A stretch of DNA of 64,000 bases from Aureibaculum luteum (GCF_003449015.1 NZ_QRGD01000001.1:682001-746000); one strand, 5' to 3'. Counted from the first letter of the stretch, positions 31,493 to 39,554 are shown. Made by a program: numbers and translations. The notes: a model not told the origin generated them from the sequence alone.

Positions 31493-33010
31493 ATAAAAAA
31501 AGATTGAAAATCAGCAAACTATATGTAAAATCCTTATTAAATCTGTATTTTTGATAGAGAACAAATTTTAATACTGAATGAATATAAATTTACTTGAAAT
31601 AACAACGGATGAACTTTTAGAAAAATTTGGAGCAGGAAAGCACAAACCAGGTTCTGGAAGTGCAGCGGCTTTGCAAGGTATGCTTTCCGCAAAACTTCTG
31701 ACTACAGTGATTAGTTTAACCAATGTCACAAAAAGACAAACAAGATACAAGAAAGCTCTTCCTAAACTTTTGGAAATGGATGCTAAAATCCAAAACCATA
31801 TATTTCCTGAATTAACACGATTATTTCAAGAAGACGCTGTGCAGTTTGACAAAGCTATCACTGCAAGAATTGAAAGAGACAATGAAAAAGACGTTATAAA
31901 AAGTAATCTTTTAAGTATAAAAGCATTAACTGAGCTTAAGTTATCAATTGACATTCCAATTGAAATCACCAAACTATGCATTGAACTTGCTGATATATCT
32001 GATTTCGTGTTCGATAACGCATTTAAAGGTGCCAGAGGAGATTCTCAGGTAGCATTAAGTGGAGCTGTTGCAGGCATTGCTGGATGTCTATCAATAATTC
32101 AATTAAACTTATTATCATTTGGCAGCGATGAATATGCTTGGACTTCTAAAATTTTAATTGAAACAAAAAAATTGAGGTCAAAATTTGACAAATTAAGTGA
32201 AATTGCCAATTCTAAGATAAAATCTCTAGAAGATGAAGTTTTCGCAATATCTACTCTATATAGAGAAGTTGAACAATTATTAAATAGTTTAAAATCAAAA
32301 TCTAAGTTAACAGATAAAAATATTGAGAATGGTGCTTCTAAATTACAGAACCTATTATGGTCTTATAAAGATGTTATTTGGATAAATAACGTCCCAAATC
32401 ATCCTGCTAAAGTTCTTAGGCCAAATTTAGTATTAAAAAAAGCTTTGGCTTATAATTACTTTCCAGTTGAAACTCTTGAAATAATTGATGACGATTATGG
32501 TAGTTTTGAAGTTGCTGGAATAATTAATCAAAAAGATAAAATTGTACTTATCTCAAATAATTTTGATAAAAACACTCAAAATTTTACAGCAGCTCACGAA
32601 CTTGGCCACGCTCTTCTTCATAAACAAACAATTTTACATAGAGATAGACCCATTAATGGTATATCTCAAAATATTAAAAGAAATTTTACTGAACGTCAAG
32701 CTGATAAATTCGCAACTTATTTTTTAATGCCTGCAAAATTGGTTAAAAAGGAATTTTACGATCTGTTCTCTACTGAAAAATTTATTATTAATGAACAAAC
32801 ATCCTTTAATCTTATTAAAGATTCACCAAGTAAGTTAAGAAATGAGTGCAAAAACCTACGTGGTTTATCATTAAAACTAGCATCTTCAGAGCGTTTTGAT
32901 AATCAAAGTTTTATTTCGATTTCAAATCTATTTAATGTTTCAACAATGGCAATGGCGATTAGACTTGAAGAACTTAGTTTAATTGAATTTTAAAAAATAA
33001 TACTGCCAAC
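31481..33010 (+). mobile_element. Putative gene cassette (cyclodeaminase-ImmA/IrrE fusion)
   Basis: The start box GTTGGTAGTAAT (31481-31492) matches the end box AATACTGCCAAC (32999-33010) as reverse complement at 10 of 12 positions. The gph duplication starts 16 bp after it. Confidence 0.45.
31578..32993 (+). CDS. Cyclodeaminase-like / ImmA-IrrE metallopeptidase fusion
   Basis: A 471-residue protein with two unrelated modules. Residues about 1-220 match the cyclodeaminase/cyclohydrolase (FTCD C-terminal) fold: KPGSGSAAALQGMLSAKLL near residue 23, TNVTKRQTRYKK, then NAFKGARGDSQVALSGAVAGIAGCL. That fold normally acts on formimino- or methenyl-tetrahydrofolate. Residues about 280-470 are an ImmA/IrrE (DUF955) zinc peptidase with AAHELGHALLHK (HExxH, about residue 339) and ERQADKFATYFLMP carrying the third ligand. 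ImmA-type proteases cleave repressors. The joined pair is unusual; a signalling or defence role is inferred. Confidence 0.75.
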   Translation: MNINLLEITTDELLEKFGAGKHKPGSGSAAALQGMLSAKLLTTVISLTNVTKRQTRYKKALPKLLEMDAKIQNHIFPELTRLFQEDAVQFDKAITARIERDNEKDVIKSNLLSIKALTELKLSIDIPIEITKLCIELADISDFVFDNAFKGARGDSQVALSGAVAGIAGCLSIIQLNLLSFGSDEYAWTSKILIETKKLRSKFDKLSEIANSKIKSLEDEVFAISTLYREVEQLLNSLKSKSKLTDKNIENGASKLQNLLWSYKDVIWINNVPNHPAKVLRPNLVLKKALAYNYFPVETLEIIDDDYGSFEVAGIINQKDKIVLISNNFDKNTQNFTAAHELGHALLHKQTILHRDRPINGISQNIKRNFTERQADKFATYFLMPAKLVKKEFYDLFSTEKFIINEQTSFNLIKDSPSKLRNECKNLRGLSLKLASSERFDNQSFISISNLFNVSTMAMAIRLEELSLIEF

Positions 33011-33026
33011 AAAGTACTGTAGTAAA

Positions 33027-33176
33027 AAACATGAAAAACACTAATAATTTTCTAAAAAAGTTAACGTAATTTTGGAGTTCACAATAGTTTTATAACATGA
33101 ATTTAAAAGGCGTACTCTTTGATTTAGATGGCACATTGGTAAACTCACTAGAAGATATCGCAAATGCAATGAACTG
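33027..33176 (+). repeat. Direct repeat, copy 1 (gph promoter and 5' end)
   Basis: About 150 bp match 33503-33652 with roughly ten differences, including AAACATGAAAAACACTAATA, the -7 box TAATTTTG and the first 25 codons of gph. Offset is 476 bp. Identity stops abruptly after GCAATGAA. Confidence 0.85.
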
Positions 33177-33180
33177 TTAA
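33097..33180 (+). pseudogene. Truncated gph 5' fragment
   Basis: The frame MNLKGVLFDLDGTLVNSLED... reads 27 codons and then stops (NC, TAA). It is a near copy of the start of the intact phosphatase gene at 33573, with several silent changes (GAT/GAC, ATC/ATT) and one Phe-to-Leu change. It retains its own promoter box. Probably non-functional, unless the peptide is a relic of a recombination boundary. Confidence 0.85.
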
Positions 33181-33212
33181 ACAAAAAGAACTAATCACTA
33201 ATTTATGTCTAA

Positions 33213-33461
33213 ATGAAAAAGATTATAATAATTGCAATCATTGCATTTACAACAATGCAATCCTTTGCCCAATCTCCATCAGAAAAAGGTAAGAGTGATA
33301 TCAATCAAACCCCTGAAAATAAAATTACAACTTTTGCATATCGACTTTTTCCAACAGACAATATGTGGACTTTTATTAAATTAAATACTCGAAACGGACA
33401 AATGTGGCAAGTTCAGTATTCAATCAGTCATGATAAAAGAAGGATATTTCCAATTGAATAA
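33213..33461 (+). CDS. Hypothetical small exported protein
   Basis: An 82-residue product with a signal peptide (MKKIIIIAIIAFTTMQSFAQ). The mature part has RLFPTDNMWTFIKLNTRNGQMWQVQYSI, a compact strand pair also found in many short Bacteroidota proteins of unknown role. It is enclosed between the two copies of the gph 5' duplication, so it arrived with that event. Confidence 0.6.
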   Translation: MKKIIIIAIIAFTTMQSFAQSPSEKGKSDINQTPENKITTFAYRLFPTDNMWTFIKLNTRNGQMWQVQYSISHDKRRIFPIE

Positions 33462-33502
33462 TAGAGAGTAAACTAATTTTCATTACATACGTTTCAAAAA
33501 AT

Positions 33503-33652
33503 AAACATGAAAAACACTAATAATTTTCTAAAAAAGTTAATGTAATTTTGAAGTTCACTAGATTTTTATAACATGAATTTTAAAGGCGTACTCTTTGATT
33601 TAGACGGCACATTGGTAAACTCATTGGAAGATATTGCAAATGCAATGAATAG
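33503..33652 (+). repeat. Direct repeat, copy 2 (functional gph 5' end)
   Basis: The partner of 33027-33176; here the reading frame continues into the complete gph gene. Confidence 0.85.
33543..33550 (+). promoter_or_regulatory. Candidate -7 box of gph
   Basis: TAATTTTG fits TAnnTTTG, 23 bp before the ATG; the same box is kept in the duplicated copy at 33067-33074. Confidence 0.45.
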
Positions 33653-34220
33653 TGTGTTGTCGCAATGTAATTACCCTACACATACCTTAGCAGATTACAA
33701 GTCATTTACCGGAAAAGGAATTTTAAGTTTGGTAGAAGTCTCTCTACCCAAAACAGCTCAAAATAAAGAAACAATTGCTTCGTGTAAGGAGCAATTTTTA
33801 GCTTTTTACAGTGAAAACTGCACCGTTAACACAAAACCGTATGACGGTATTATTGAGCTGCTTGACGAATTAAAATCGCGTCAATTAAAACTAGCCGTTT
33901 TTTCTAATAAAGCAGATGATTTTACTAAAAAAATAGTAGAAGCCTTATTGCCTGGCTATTTTAGTATTGTTGCAGGCTTAAAAATTGAAGCTCATAAAAA
34001 ACCAAACCCTCTAGTAGCTGTAAAAATTTGTGAGCAATTAAACATTAAACCTCAAGAAGCAATTTATGTGGGTGATACCAACGTAGATATGCAAACGGCT
34101 ACAAATGCAGACCTGTATGGCGTTGGCGTACTTTGGGGCTTTAGAACCAAAGAAGAGCTTATGGCTAGTGGAGCAAAACAAACACTAAACCATCCTTTAG
34201 ATTTAATACAATCATTATAA
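33573..34220 (+). CDS. gph: HAD-family phosphatase, phosphoglycolate phosphatase-like
   Basis: A 215-residue HAD hydrolase. Motif I DLDGTLVNS (residues 9-17) has the nucleophile and acid Asp; motif II is the Ser in LAVFSNK (about residue 112); the Lys of HKKPNP (about 147) is motif III; VGDTNVDMQTA (about 168-178) is motif IV. The family removes phosphate from 2-phosphoglycolate or a similar small metabolite; specificity is not certain. The aldo/keto reductase gene starts 1 bp after its stop, so they are co-transcribed. It marks the first intact chromosomal gene right of the accessory region. Confidence 0.85.
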   Translation: MNFKGVLFDLDGTLVNSLEDIANAMNSVLSQCNYPTHTLADYKSFTGKGILSLVEVSLPKTAQNKETIASCKEQFLAFYSENCTVNTKPYDGIIELLDELKSRQLKLAVFSNKADDFTKKIVEALLPGYFSIVAGLKIEAHKKPNPLVAVKICEQLNIKPQEAIYVGDTNVDMQTATNADLYGVGVLWGFRTKEELMASGAKQTLNHPLDLIQSL

Positions 34221-34221
34221 A

Positions 34222-35217
34222 ATGAACGACAGCATGAAAACCCGAACATTAGGTAAAAACGGATTAAACATAAGTGAAATAGGCCTAGGTACCTGGCAGA
34301 TTGGTGGCAACTGGGGGAAAGATTTTTCAACCCAAAAAGCCATGGACATTTTAACGGCCGCCGTAGATAGTGGCGTTACTTTTTTTGATACTGCTGATGT
34401 TTATGGAGATGGAAAAAGCGAAGCCTTTATTGGCGAGTTTTTAAAAAATACGGATGCCAAAATTAAAGTGGCTACTAAATTTGGAAGAGGAGCAAACGTT
34501 TTTCCTGATAATTATACCAAAGATGCCTTAAAAAAAGGAATTGAAGCCTCATTAAGCAGACTTGGCGTCTCTACCTTAGATTTGTTACAATTGCATTGCA
34601 TACCCACCGCTGAATTAAAAAAAGGAGATGTATTTGATTGGCTTCGCGATTTTAAAAGTGAAGGACTTATTAAAAATTTTGGTGCTAGTGTAGAATCTGT
34701 TGAAGAAGGATTGCTTTGCTTAGAGCAAGAAGGCCTACAAGCCTTGCAGATTATTTTTAATATCTACAGGCAAAAACCAATCACTGAATTATTTCCACAA
34801 GCTGAAGAAAAAGGGGTAGGTATTATTGTCAGACTGCCATTAGCCAGTGGTTTACTTACGGGTAAGTTTACCAAAGACACTAAATTTCATGAAGAAGATC
34901 ATAGAAATTTTAATAAAGATGGTGCCGTTTTTAATGTTGGCGAAACCTTTGCAGGGCTCCCTTTTGAAAAAGGCGTAGAAATTACAGAAGCTCTAAAAGC
35001 CTTTCTTCCTAAAGACATGACCATGGTACAAATGGCTCTACGTTGGATCTTAGACCATAAAGCAGTTTCAACAATTATTCCTGGAGCTAGCTCACCAACA
35101 CAAGCAGAAAACAACGCTTATGTTTCCAGTTTAAATCCCTTACCAAAAGAACTGCATGCCGCACTTACTGAATTTTACAATACGGAAATTCACCAATACA
35201 TTCGTGGTGTGTATTAG
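34222..35217 (+). CDS. Aldo/keto reductase
   Basis: A 331-residue NADPH-dependent reductase. MKTRTLGKNGLNISEIGLGTWQIG (from residue 5), the FFDTADVYGDGKSEAFIGEFL motif with the catalytic Asp and Tyr, the Lys of VATKFGRG and the LQLHCIP strand with His are all present. IIPGASSPTQAENN is the coenzyme-binding C-terminal motif. Substrates are unknown (sugars, aldehydes). Met5 could be the real start; a one-base gap from gph suggests translational coupling. Cytosolic. Confidence 0.9.
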   Translation: MNDSMKTRTLGKNGLNISEIGLGTWQIGGNWGKDFSTQKAMDILTAAVDSGVTFFDTADVYGDGKSEAFIGEFLKNTDAKIKVATKFGRGANVFPDNYTKDALKKGIEASLSRLGVSTLDLLQLHCIPTAELKKGDVFDWLRDFKSEGLIKNFGASVESVEEGLLCLEQEGLQALQIIFNIYRQKPITELFPQAEEKGVGIIVRLPLASGLLTGKFTKDTKFHEEDHRNFNKDGAVFNVGETFAGLPFEKGVEITEALKAFLPKDMTMVQMALRWILDHKAVSTIIPGASSPTQAENNAYVSSLNPLPKELHAALTEFYNTEIHQYIRGVY

Positions 35218-35309
35218 CTTTTTAATTTGAAATAAATTTAGATAAGGCGAGATTAATAGACCGTAAAATAATACTTAACTTGCCGTTATAATTGACCAAC
35301 CCTTGTCAT

Positions 35310-36812
35310 ATGCGTATCAAAAAATTAAAATTCCCCTCAGCACAAACTATTTTATTGTTAATTGCAGGTTTAGTTGCCCTACTCACTTGGGTGGTTCCCG
35401 CGGGTAAATTTGATAGTTTAACCTATGACGCTACTGCCAAAGCATTTACCAAAACAAGTTTAGAAACCACCACAGCATTACCCGCTACACAACAAACCTT
35501 AGACAATTTACAGATAAAAATACCCTTAGAAAAATTTACAAGCGGAGCCATTTATAAACCCATAGGCATCCCTAATACCTATCAAGAATTAGCATCTAAA
35601 CCACAAGGTTTTGCCGCTTTTATGCAATCGCCCATAAAGGGAATAATAGCCGCAGCAGACATCATTTTCTTAGTCTTAATTATTGGCGGTCTAATCGGCA
35701 TTATGAACCTTACCGGAGCTTTTGATGCGGGTATTGCTTGGCTAGCAAAAGCCTTAGAAGGAAGGGAATTTATTTTAATTATTCTAGTAACGTGTTTGGT
35801 CGCTGCAGGCGGAACCACTTTTGGATTGGCAGAAGAAACCATTGCGTTTTTCCCGATACTTATTCCCGTTTTTATAGCTGCAAAATACGATGCTATGGTT
35901 GGTTTAGCGTGTATCTTTTTAGGGTCTTCTATAGGTACCATGTGTTCTACGGTAAATCCGTTTTCAACCATAATTGCCTCTGATGCCGCGGGTATCAACT
36001 GGACTACCGGACTTAACGGTCGGTTTGTTATGCTTATGGTGGTGCTTGCCATTAGCATTTGGTACATACTGCGTTATGCCAAACGTGTAAAAAACGACCC
36101 TACAAAATCTATTATTTACGATCAGAAAGAAGAAATAGAAGCCCTTTTTCACATTAAAGAAACCAATGCTAAGCTTAAATTGACGACCAGATTACGCTTA
36201 ATTTTATTGGTATTTATCTTAAGTTTTGTCATTATGATTGTAGGCGTTTCAAAATTAGATTGGTGGTTTGTAGAAATGACCACTACCTTTTTAGTAGGAG
36301 CTATAATTATAGGCTTTTTAGGAAAAATAAAGGAAGCTAACTTTGTAGAGGCCTTTTCTAAAGGAGCAGGAGAATTATTAGGAGTTGCCTTTATTATTGG
36401 TATTGCCAGAGGTGTTTCTGTACTTATGGACGATGGCTTAATTAGCGATACCATGTTATATTATGCAAGCACATTTACCGAAGGTATGAACAAAGGTGTA
36501 TTTGTAAATTCGATGCTTTATATTTATGGAGGCTTGTCCTTTTTTATTCCCTCTTCTTCAGGTATGGCGGTATTAACCATGCCAGTAATGTCTCCATTGG
36601 CTGATACCGTTGGTGTAGGTAGAGAAGTTATTGTAAACACCTACCAATACGGAATGGGTTTGTTTTATTTTATAAACCCAACAGGTTTAATTTTAGCCTC
36701 TTTAGCTATTGTAAAAATAGGTTATGACAACTGGTTAAAATTTGTTTTGCCTTTATTTATTACGCTTATTTTAGTAACCATGATCGCACTTACTATTTCT
36801 GTGTATTTATGA
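35310..36812 (+). CDS. YfcC-family membrane transporter
   Basis: The frame is open from TTG at 35292, but the ATG at 35310 (MRIKKLKFPSAQTILLL) leaves a natural short cytosolic N-terminus, so I chose it. The 500-residue product has about 12 hydrophobic helices; AGGTTFGLAEETIAFFPILIP and YGGLSFFIPSSSGMAVLTMPVMSPLAD are the duplicated re-entrant motifs of the YfcC/C4-dicarboxylate-like family. It probably exchanges amino acids or dicarboxylates. The next gene overlaps by 4 bp. Confidence 0.85.
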   Translation: MRIKKLKFPSAQTILLLIAGLVALLTWVVPAGKFDSLTYDATAKAFTKTSLETTTALPATQQTLDNLQIKIPLEKFTSGAIYKPIGIPNTYQELASKPQGFAAFMQSPIKGIIAAADIIFLVLIIGGLIGIMNLTGAFDAGIAWLAKALEGREFILIILVTCLVAAGGTTFGLAEETIAFFPILIPVFIAAKYDAMVGLACIFLGSSIGTMCSTVNPFSTIIASDAAGINWTTGLNGRFVMLMVVLAISIWYILRYAKRVKNDPTKSIIYDQKEEIEALFHIKETNAKLKLTTRLRLILLVFILSFVIMIVGVSKLDWWFVEMTTTFLVGAIIIGFLGKIKEANFVEAFSKGAGELLGVAFIIGIARGVSVLMDDGLISDTMLYYASTFTEGMNKGVFVNSMLYIYGGLSFFIPSSSGMAVLTMPVMSPLADTVGVGREVIVNTYQYGMGLFYFINPTGLILASLAIVKIGYDNWLKFVLPLFITLILVTMIALTISVYL

Positions 36813-37228
36813 TACTAACCCTGATTTTAAGTAGTGTATTTTTCATTTTAGCTCTTATTCATTTCAATTGGGTTGTGGGAGGTAGCTTCGGCTTTGCAGC
36901 TTCTTTACCCACTACAGTAACTGGAGAACGTATGTTGAATCCCAAAAAAATGGACAGTGCTATTGTTGGATTGGGTTTAACCGCTTTTGGCTTGTTCTAT
37001 TTGATAAAAGCCAACCTGATTGGTATACCATTACCCTTATGGATTTTCACTGTTGGCTCGTGGCTTATCCCTGCTATTTTCCTAATACGTGCCATAGGCG
37101 AATTTAAATATGTCGGCTTTTTTAAACGCATAAAAACTACGGATTTTGCCAGATTAGATTCCAAACTCTTTTCTCCTTTATGTTTGATTATTGCTGTTTT
37201 GGGAATTTTGATTGAAGTGTTGGGGTAA
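36809..37228 (+). CDS. DUF3995 membrane protein
   Basis: A 139-residue protein with four hydrophobic helices (FFILALIHFNWVVGG, AIVGLGLTAFGLFYLIKANLIG, WIFTVGSWLIPAIFLIRAIGE, LCLIIAVLGILIEVLG). The layout and the HFNWVVGGSFGF start match DUF3995, a family of unknown function. It overlaps the transporter by 4 bp (ATGA), so the two are one operon. It could support the transporter or a membrane modification; nothing more can be said. Confidence 0.75.
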   Translation: MILTLILSSVFFILALIHFNWVVGGSFGFAASLPTTVTGERMLNPKKMDSAIVGLGLTAFGLFYLIKANLIGIPLPLWIFTVGSWLIPAIFLIRAIGEFKYVGFFKRIKTTDFARLDSKLFSPLCLIIAVLGILIEVLG

Positions 37229-37266
37229 TCAGATTTGAATCTCAATCCCTCCGTCTTCCGAGGATA

Positions 37267-37311
37267 GTTCTCGATACCCCCGAGTCCTCGGGGCTTCGAA
37301 AATCACTCGAA
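37267..37311. repeat. REP-like palindrome
   Basis: GTTCTCGATAC-CCCCGAG-TC-CTCGGGG-CTTCGAAAATCACTCGAAC: a 7-bp GC-rich perfect dyad inside GTTC..GAAC. Such TTCTCGATAC palindromes are common dispersed repeats in flavobacterial genomes. It may also act as a terminator for the DUF3995 operon. Confidence 0.6.
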
Positions 37312-37392
37312 CTAACGTTAAATTTCAACATGCACAATAACCTCTATTATAATTTATAGTAACTTAGAAGTCACATAACCAAACTTAAAGCC

Positions 37393-37935
37393 ATGGAAAA
37401 AGCCTTACAAACAATGATTGATAATATGCCTGAGAAAACAGGCAAATCATTAGAACAATGGAAAAGTATACTACAATCTAAAGACTTTTCAAAACATGGC
37501 GAAGCAGTAAAGTATTTAAAAAGTGAGCATCAAGTTACGCATGGTTTTGCAAATACCATCGTTACACTTTCAAAAGAAAATAATGACACTGCTGATGACT
37601 TAGTTACCAGCCAATACAAAGGTAAAGAAGGCTTATTTCCCATTTATGAAAAATTAATAGCTACTGTAAAATCCTTTGGTAATGATGTTACTATAACTCC
37701 AAAGAAAACAACGGTAAGCATTATTAGAAAACGGCAATTTGCACTCATAAAACCCGCTACCAAAACCCGAATTGATTTAGGTTTAAAATTAAAAGACACC
37801 CAAATTACAGACCGACTTGAAAACTCTGGTCCTTTTGGAACCATGTGCACGCACCGCGTAAAATTAAATTCAACCGCTGAAGTTGATGAGCAGCTATTCA
37901 ATTGGTTAAAAGAAGCCCACGAAAAAGCAGAATAA
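37393..37935 (+). CDS. DUF4287/DUF5655 domain protein
   Basis: The 180-residue protein joins an N-terminal DUF4287 segment (MPEKTGKSLEQWKSILQSK, HQVTHGFANTIV, residues 14-58) to a C-terminal DUF5655 domain (SIIRKRQFALIKPATKTRIDLGLKLKDT, residues 109-136, and MCTHRVKLNSTAEVDEQLFNWLKEAHE). Both are unknown in function; the second resembles a small nucleic-acid- or ligand-binding fold. It has no signal peptide. A diverged remnant of its 3' end lies 1.4 kb downstream. Confidence 0.8.
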   Translation: MEKALQTMIDNMPEKTGKSLEQWKSILQSKDFSKHGEAVKYLKSEHQVTHGFANTIVTLSKENNDTADDLVTSQYKGKEGLFPIYEKLIATVKSFGNDVTITPKKTTVSIIRKRQFALIKPATKTRIDLGLKLKDTQITDRLENSGPFGTMCTHRVKLNSTAEVDEQLFNWLKEAHEKAE

Positions 37936-38044
37936 AACGTTACAAATAATTTGCTTAAATCCCATAAGCAAAGGCGGATATAATTAATTAACATGCTTAT
38001 GAAGAAATAATTGTATATCTGTAATTAGTAATAATATAGCATAA

Positions 38045-38205
38045 GGTCATGCTGAACTCGTTTATTCATAGGTTTTTTGATTTTTTTTTAATTGAATTCA
38101 TGAATCTTTGATTTCAGCATCTCATTTCTATTTGACATACCGCTATTTGTTGAATGCGACCCTGAAACTCCCGAAGCGTCGGGACAGGGTGACGAACCGA
38201 TTATG
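38045..38205. repeat. Dispersed flavobacterial repeat, interrupted copy
   Basis: GTCATGCTGAACTCGTTT, a 50-60 bp interruption, then TTTCAGCATCTCATT, and GACCCTGAAACTCCCGAAGCGTCGGGACAGGGTGACG. The first and third parts match the internal motif of the element at 19554. The last has a strong CCCTG/CAGGG hairpin. It lies 3' of the DUF5655 gene and may serve as its terminator. Confidence 0.6.
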
Positions 38206-38251
38206 TCACATTACGGACAATCAGAGAAATAACCTCATAAAACCAATGCTT

Positions 38252-39034
38252 TTAAGATTTATTCGTTTTGTTTTTCGTTTTTTTGATTTTTTTAGTTTTC
38301 TTTCTGGCACGTCTTGGCAATGCCTCTTCGGGAAATGGGAAAAGTATAGTCGAATTTTTTTCTGCGGCAATATTTGCGAGCGTTTGATACAATCTTAATT
38401 TTATAGCCGATGGTGATTGATCTATCAATTTACCTGCCTCTAACAATTTACCTGCAGCTTGCTCTTCTGCCAATGCCAATATAACCCGGGCCCTTCTTGA
38501 GCGTTCTGCTTCTGCCTGATTAGCCATCATTCGTCTCATGTTTTCGGGTAATTGAATATCTTTAATTTTAACATCAATAATAACAATACCCCATTCACTG
38601 GTTTCCTGCTCAACAATTGCTTTAATATTTTTACCCATTTCTTCTCTTTTAGAAAGAATAGTATCTAACTCCACTTTTCCACAAACATCCCGTAAAGCAG
38701 CTTGTGCCAATTGGGTAATGGCAAAATTATACTCCTCAACTTCCAACACCGCTTTTTCAGGGCTGCTTATTTTAAAAAAAACAACACCATCTATACTACA
38801 GGGTACATTATCTGCGGTCATTACTTCTTGTGAGACTATATTGATAGTAATAACACGGACATCAACAATTTGAATGGTTTCAATGAGTGGAATAACCCAT
38901 CTTAAGCCAGGGTCTAAGGTTTTAACATATTTACCAAATCTAAATTTTAAGGCTCTTTTGTATTCAAAAATAACGCGTATTCCAGCAAGTAAAAACAAAG
39001 CTAAAATGATGCTAAATAACATTGGAGGGTTCAT
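38252..39034 (-). CDS. Slipin (stomatin/prohibitin-type SPFH protein)
   Basis: A 260-residue protein with an N-terminal membrane helix (LFSIILALFLLAGIRVIF) and a complete SPFH domain: YKRALKFRFGKYVKTLDPGLRWVIPLIETIQIVDVRVITINI, then VPCSIDGVVFFKI and NFAITQLAQAALRDVCGK. EMGKNIKAIVEQETSEWGIVIIDVKIKDIQLPENM follows with the helical AEAERSRRARVILALAEEQAAGK. It ends in a lysine-rich tail. Slipins organise membrane domains and often pair with an NfeD-type protease partner, but none is seen here. The gene runs against its neighbours. Confidence 0.9.
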   Translation of the reverse strand: MNPPMLFSIILALFLLAGIRVIFEYKRALKFRFGKYVKTLDPGLRWVIPLIETIQIVDVRVITINIVSQEVMTADNVPCSIDGVVFFKISSPEKAVLEVEEYNFAITQLAQAALRDVCGKVELDTILSKREEMGKNIKAIVEQETSEWGIVIIDVKIKDIQLPENMRRMMANQAEAERSRRARVILALAEEQAAGKLLEAGKLIDQSPSAIKLRLYQTLANIAAEKNSTILFPFPEEALPRRARKKTKKIKKTKNKTNKS

Positions 39035-39310
39035 ACTAATAATATTATAAATTTTGTGTGGTAATCTTATAAATTAAGATTCTGAAAAGACGGCTGAAAA
39101 ATCGATTATCGCGACTTATAGCTTATAAAAGTAGCCCTATAAAACACTATACGTATTTTTACCGGCTTTGAAAATTCATTTTAAAGTTACGAAATTCTTA
39201 AGCAATTGCAAAATAGAATGTTGCCTAAATTTTATTGAAAGTTTTTGATATAGCGTTTATTTAATCTTAACCCTATTCACCGCATAAAAAGTTAATAACA
39301 TAGTGAAATA
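39035..39310. other. Intergenic stretch without recognised gene
   Basis: Upstream region of the slipin gene. I see no ORF, clear -7 box or strong hairpin; AT-rich DNA only. Confidence 0.5.
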
Positions 39311-39492
39311 CCCGCTACTAAAACCCAAATTGAATTCGTTTAAAAATAAAAGATAAATTAACAACAGACAGACTTGAAAGCTCTGGTCATTTTGGTACCA
39401 TGTGTTCGCACCGCATAAAATTAAATTCAACCGCTGAAGTTGATGAGCAGTTATTCCATTGGTTAAAAGAAGCTTACGAAAAAGCAGAATAA
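39311..39492 (+). pseudogene. 3' remnant of a DUF5655 gene
   Basis: About 180 bp match the 3' end of the gene at 37393 (starting at CCCGCTAC...AAAACCC and ending KEAxEKAE, TAA), with roughly 15-20 differences and a frame break near AATTGAATTCGTTTAA. It keeps the same strand and stop codon. The slipin and a repeat lie between the two copies. Confidence 0.8.
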
Positions 39493-39554
39493 AAAGGAGA
39501 AAATTATAAGTCCATGATAAGCTTACTTATATTAATTCTTAGTTAGAAAAATCA

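Noticed and set aside
35582-36067. Minus-strand ORF of 161 codons
   Set aside because: Lies inside the YfcC transporter, whose membrane helices and motifs are clear; antisense of hydrophobic codons often stays open.
38108-38398. Plus-strand ORF of 96 codons overlapping the slipin 3' end
   Set aside because: Formed by the dispersed repeat plus the antisense of the Lys-rich slipin tail.
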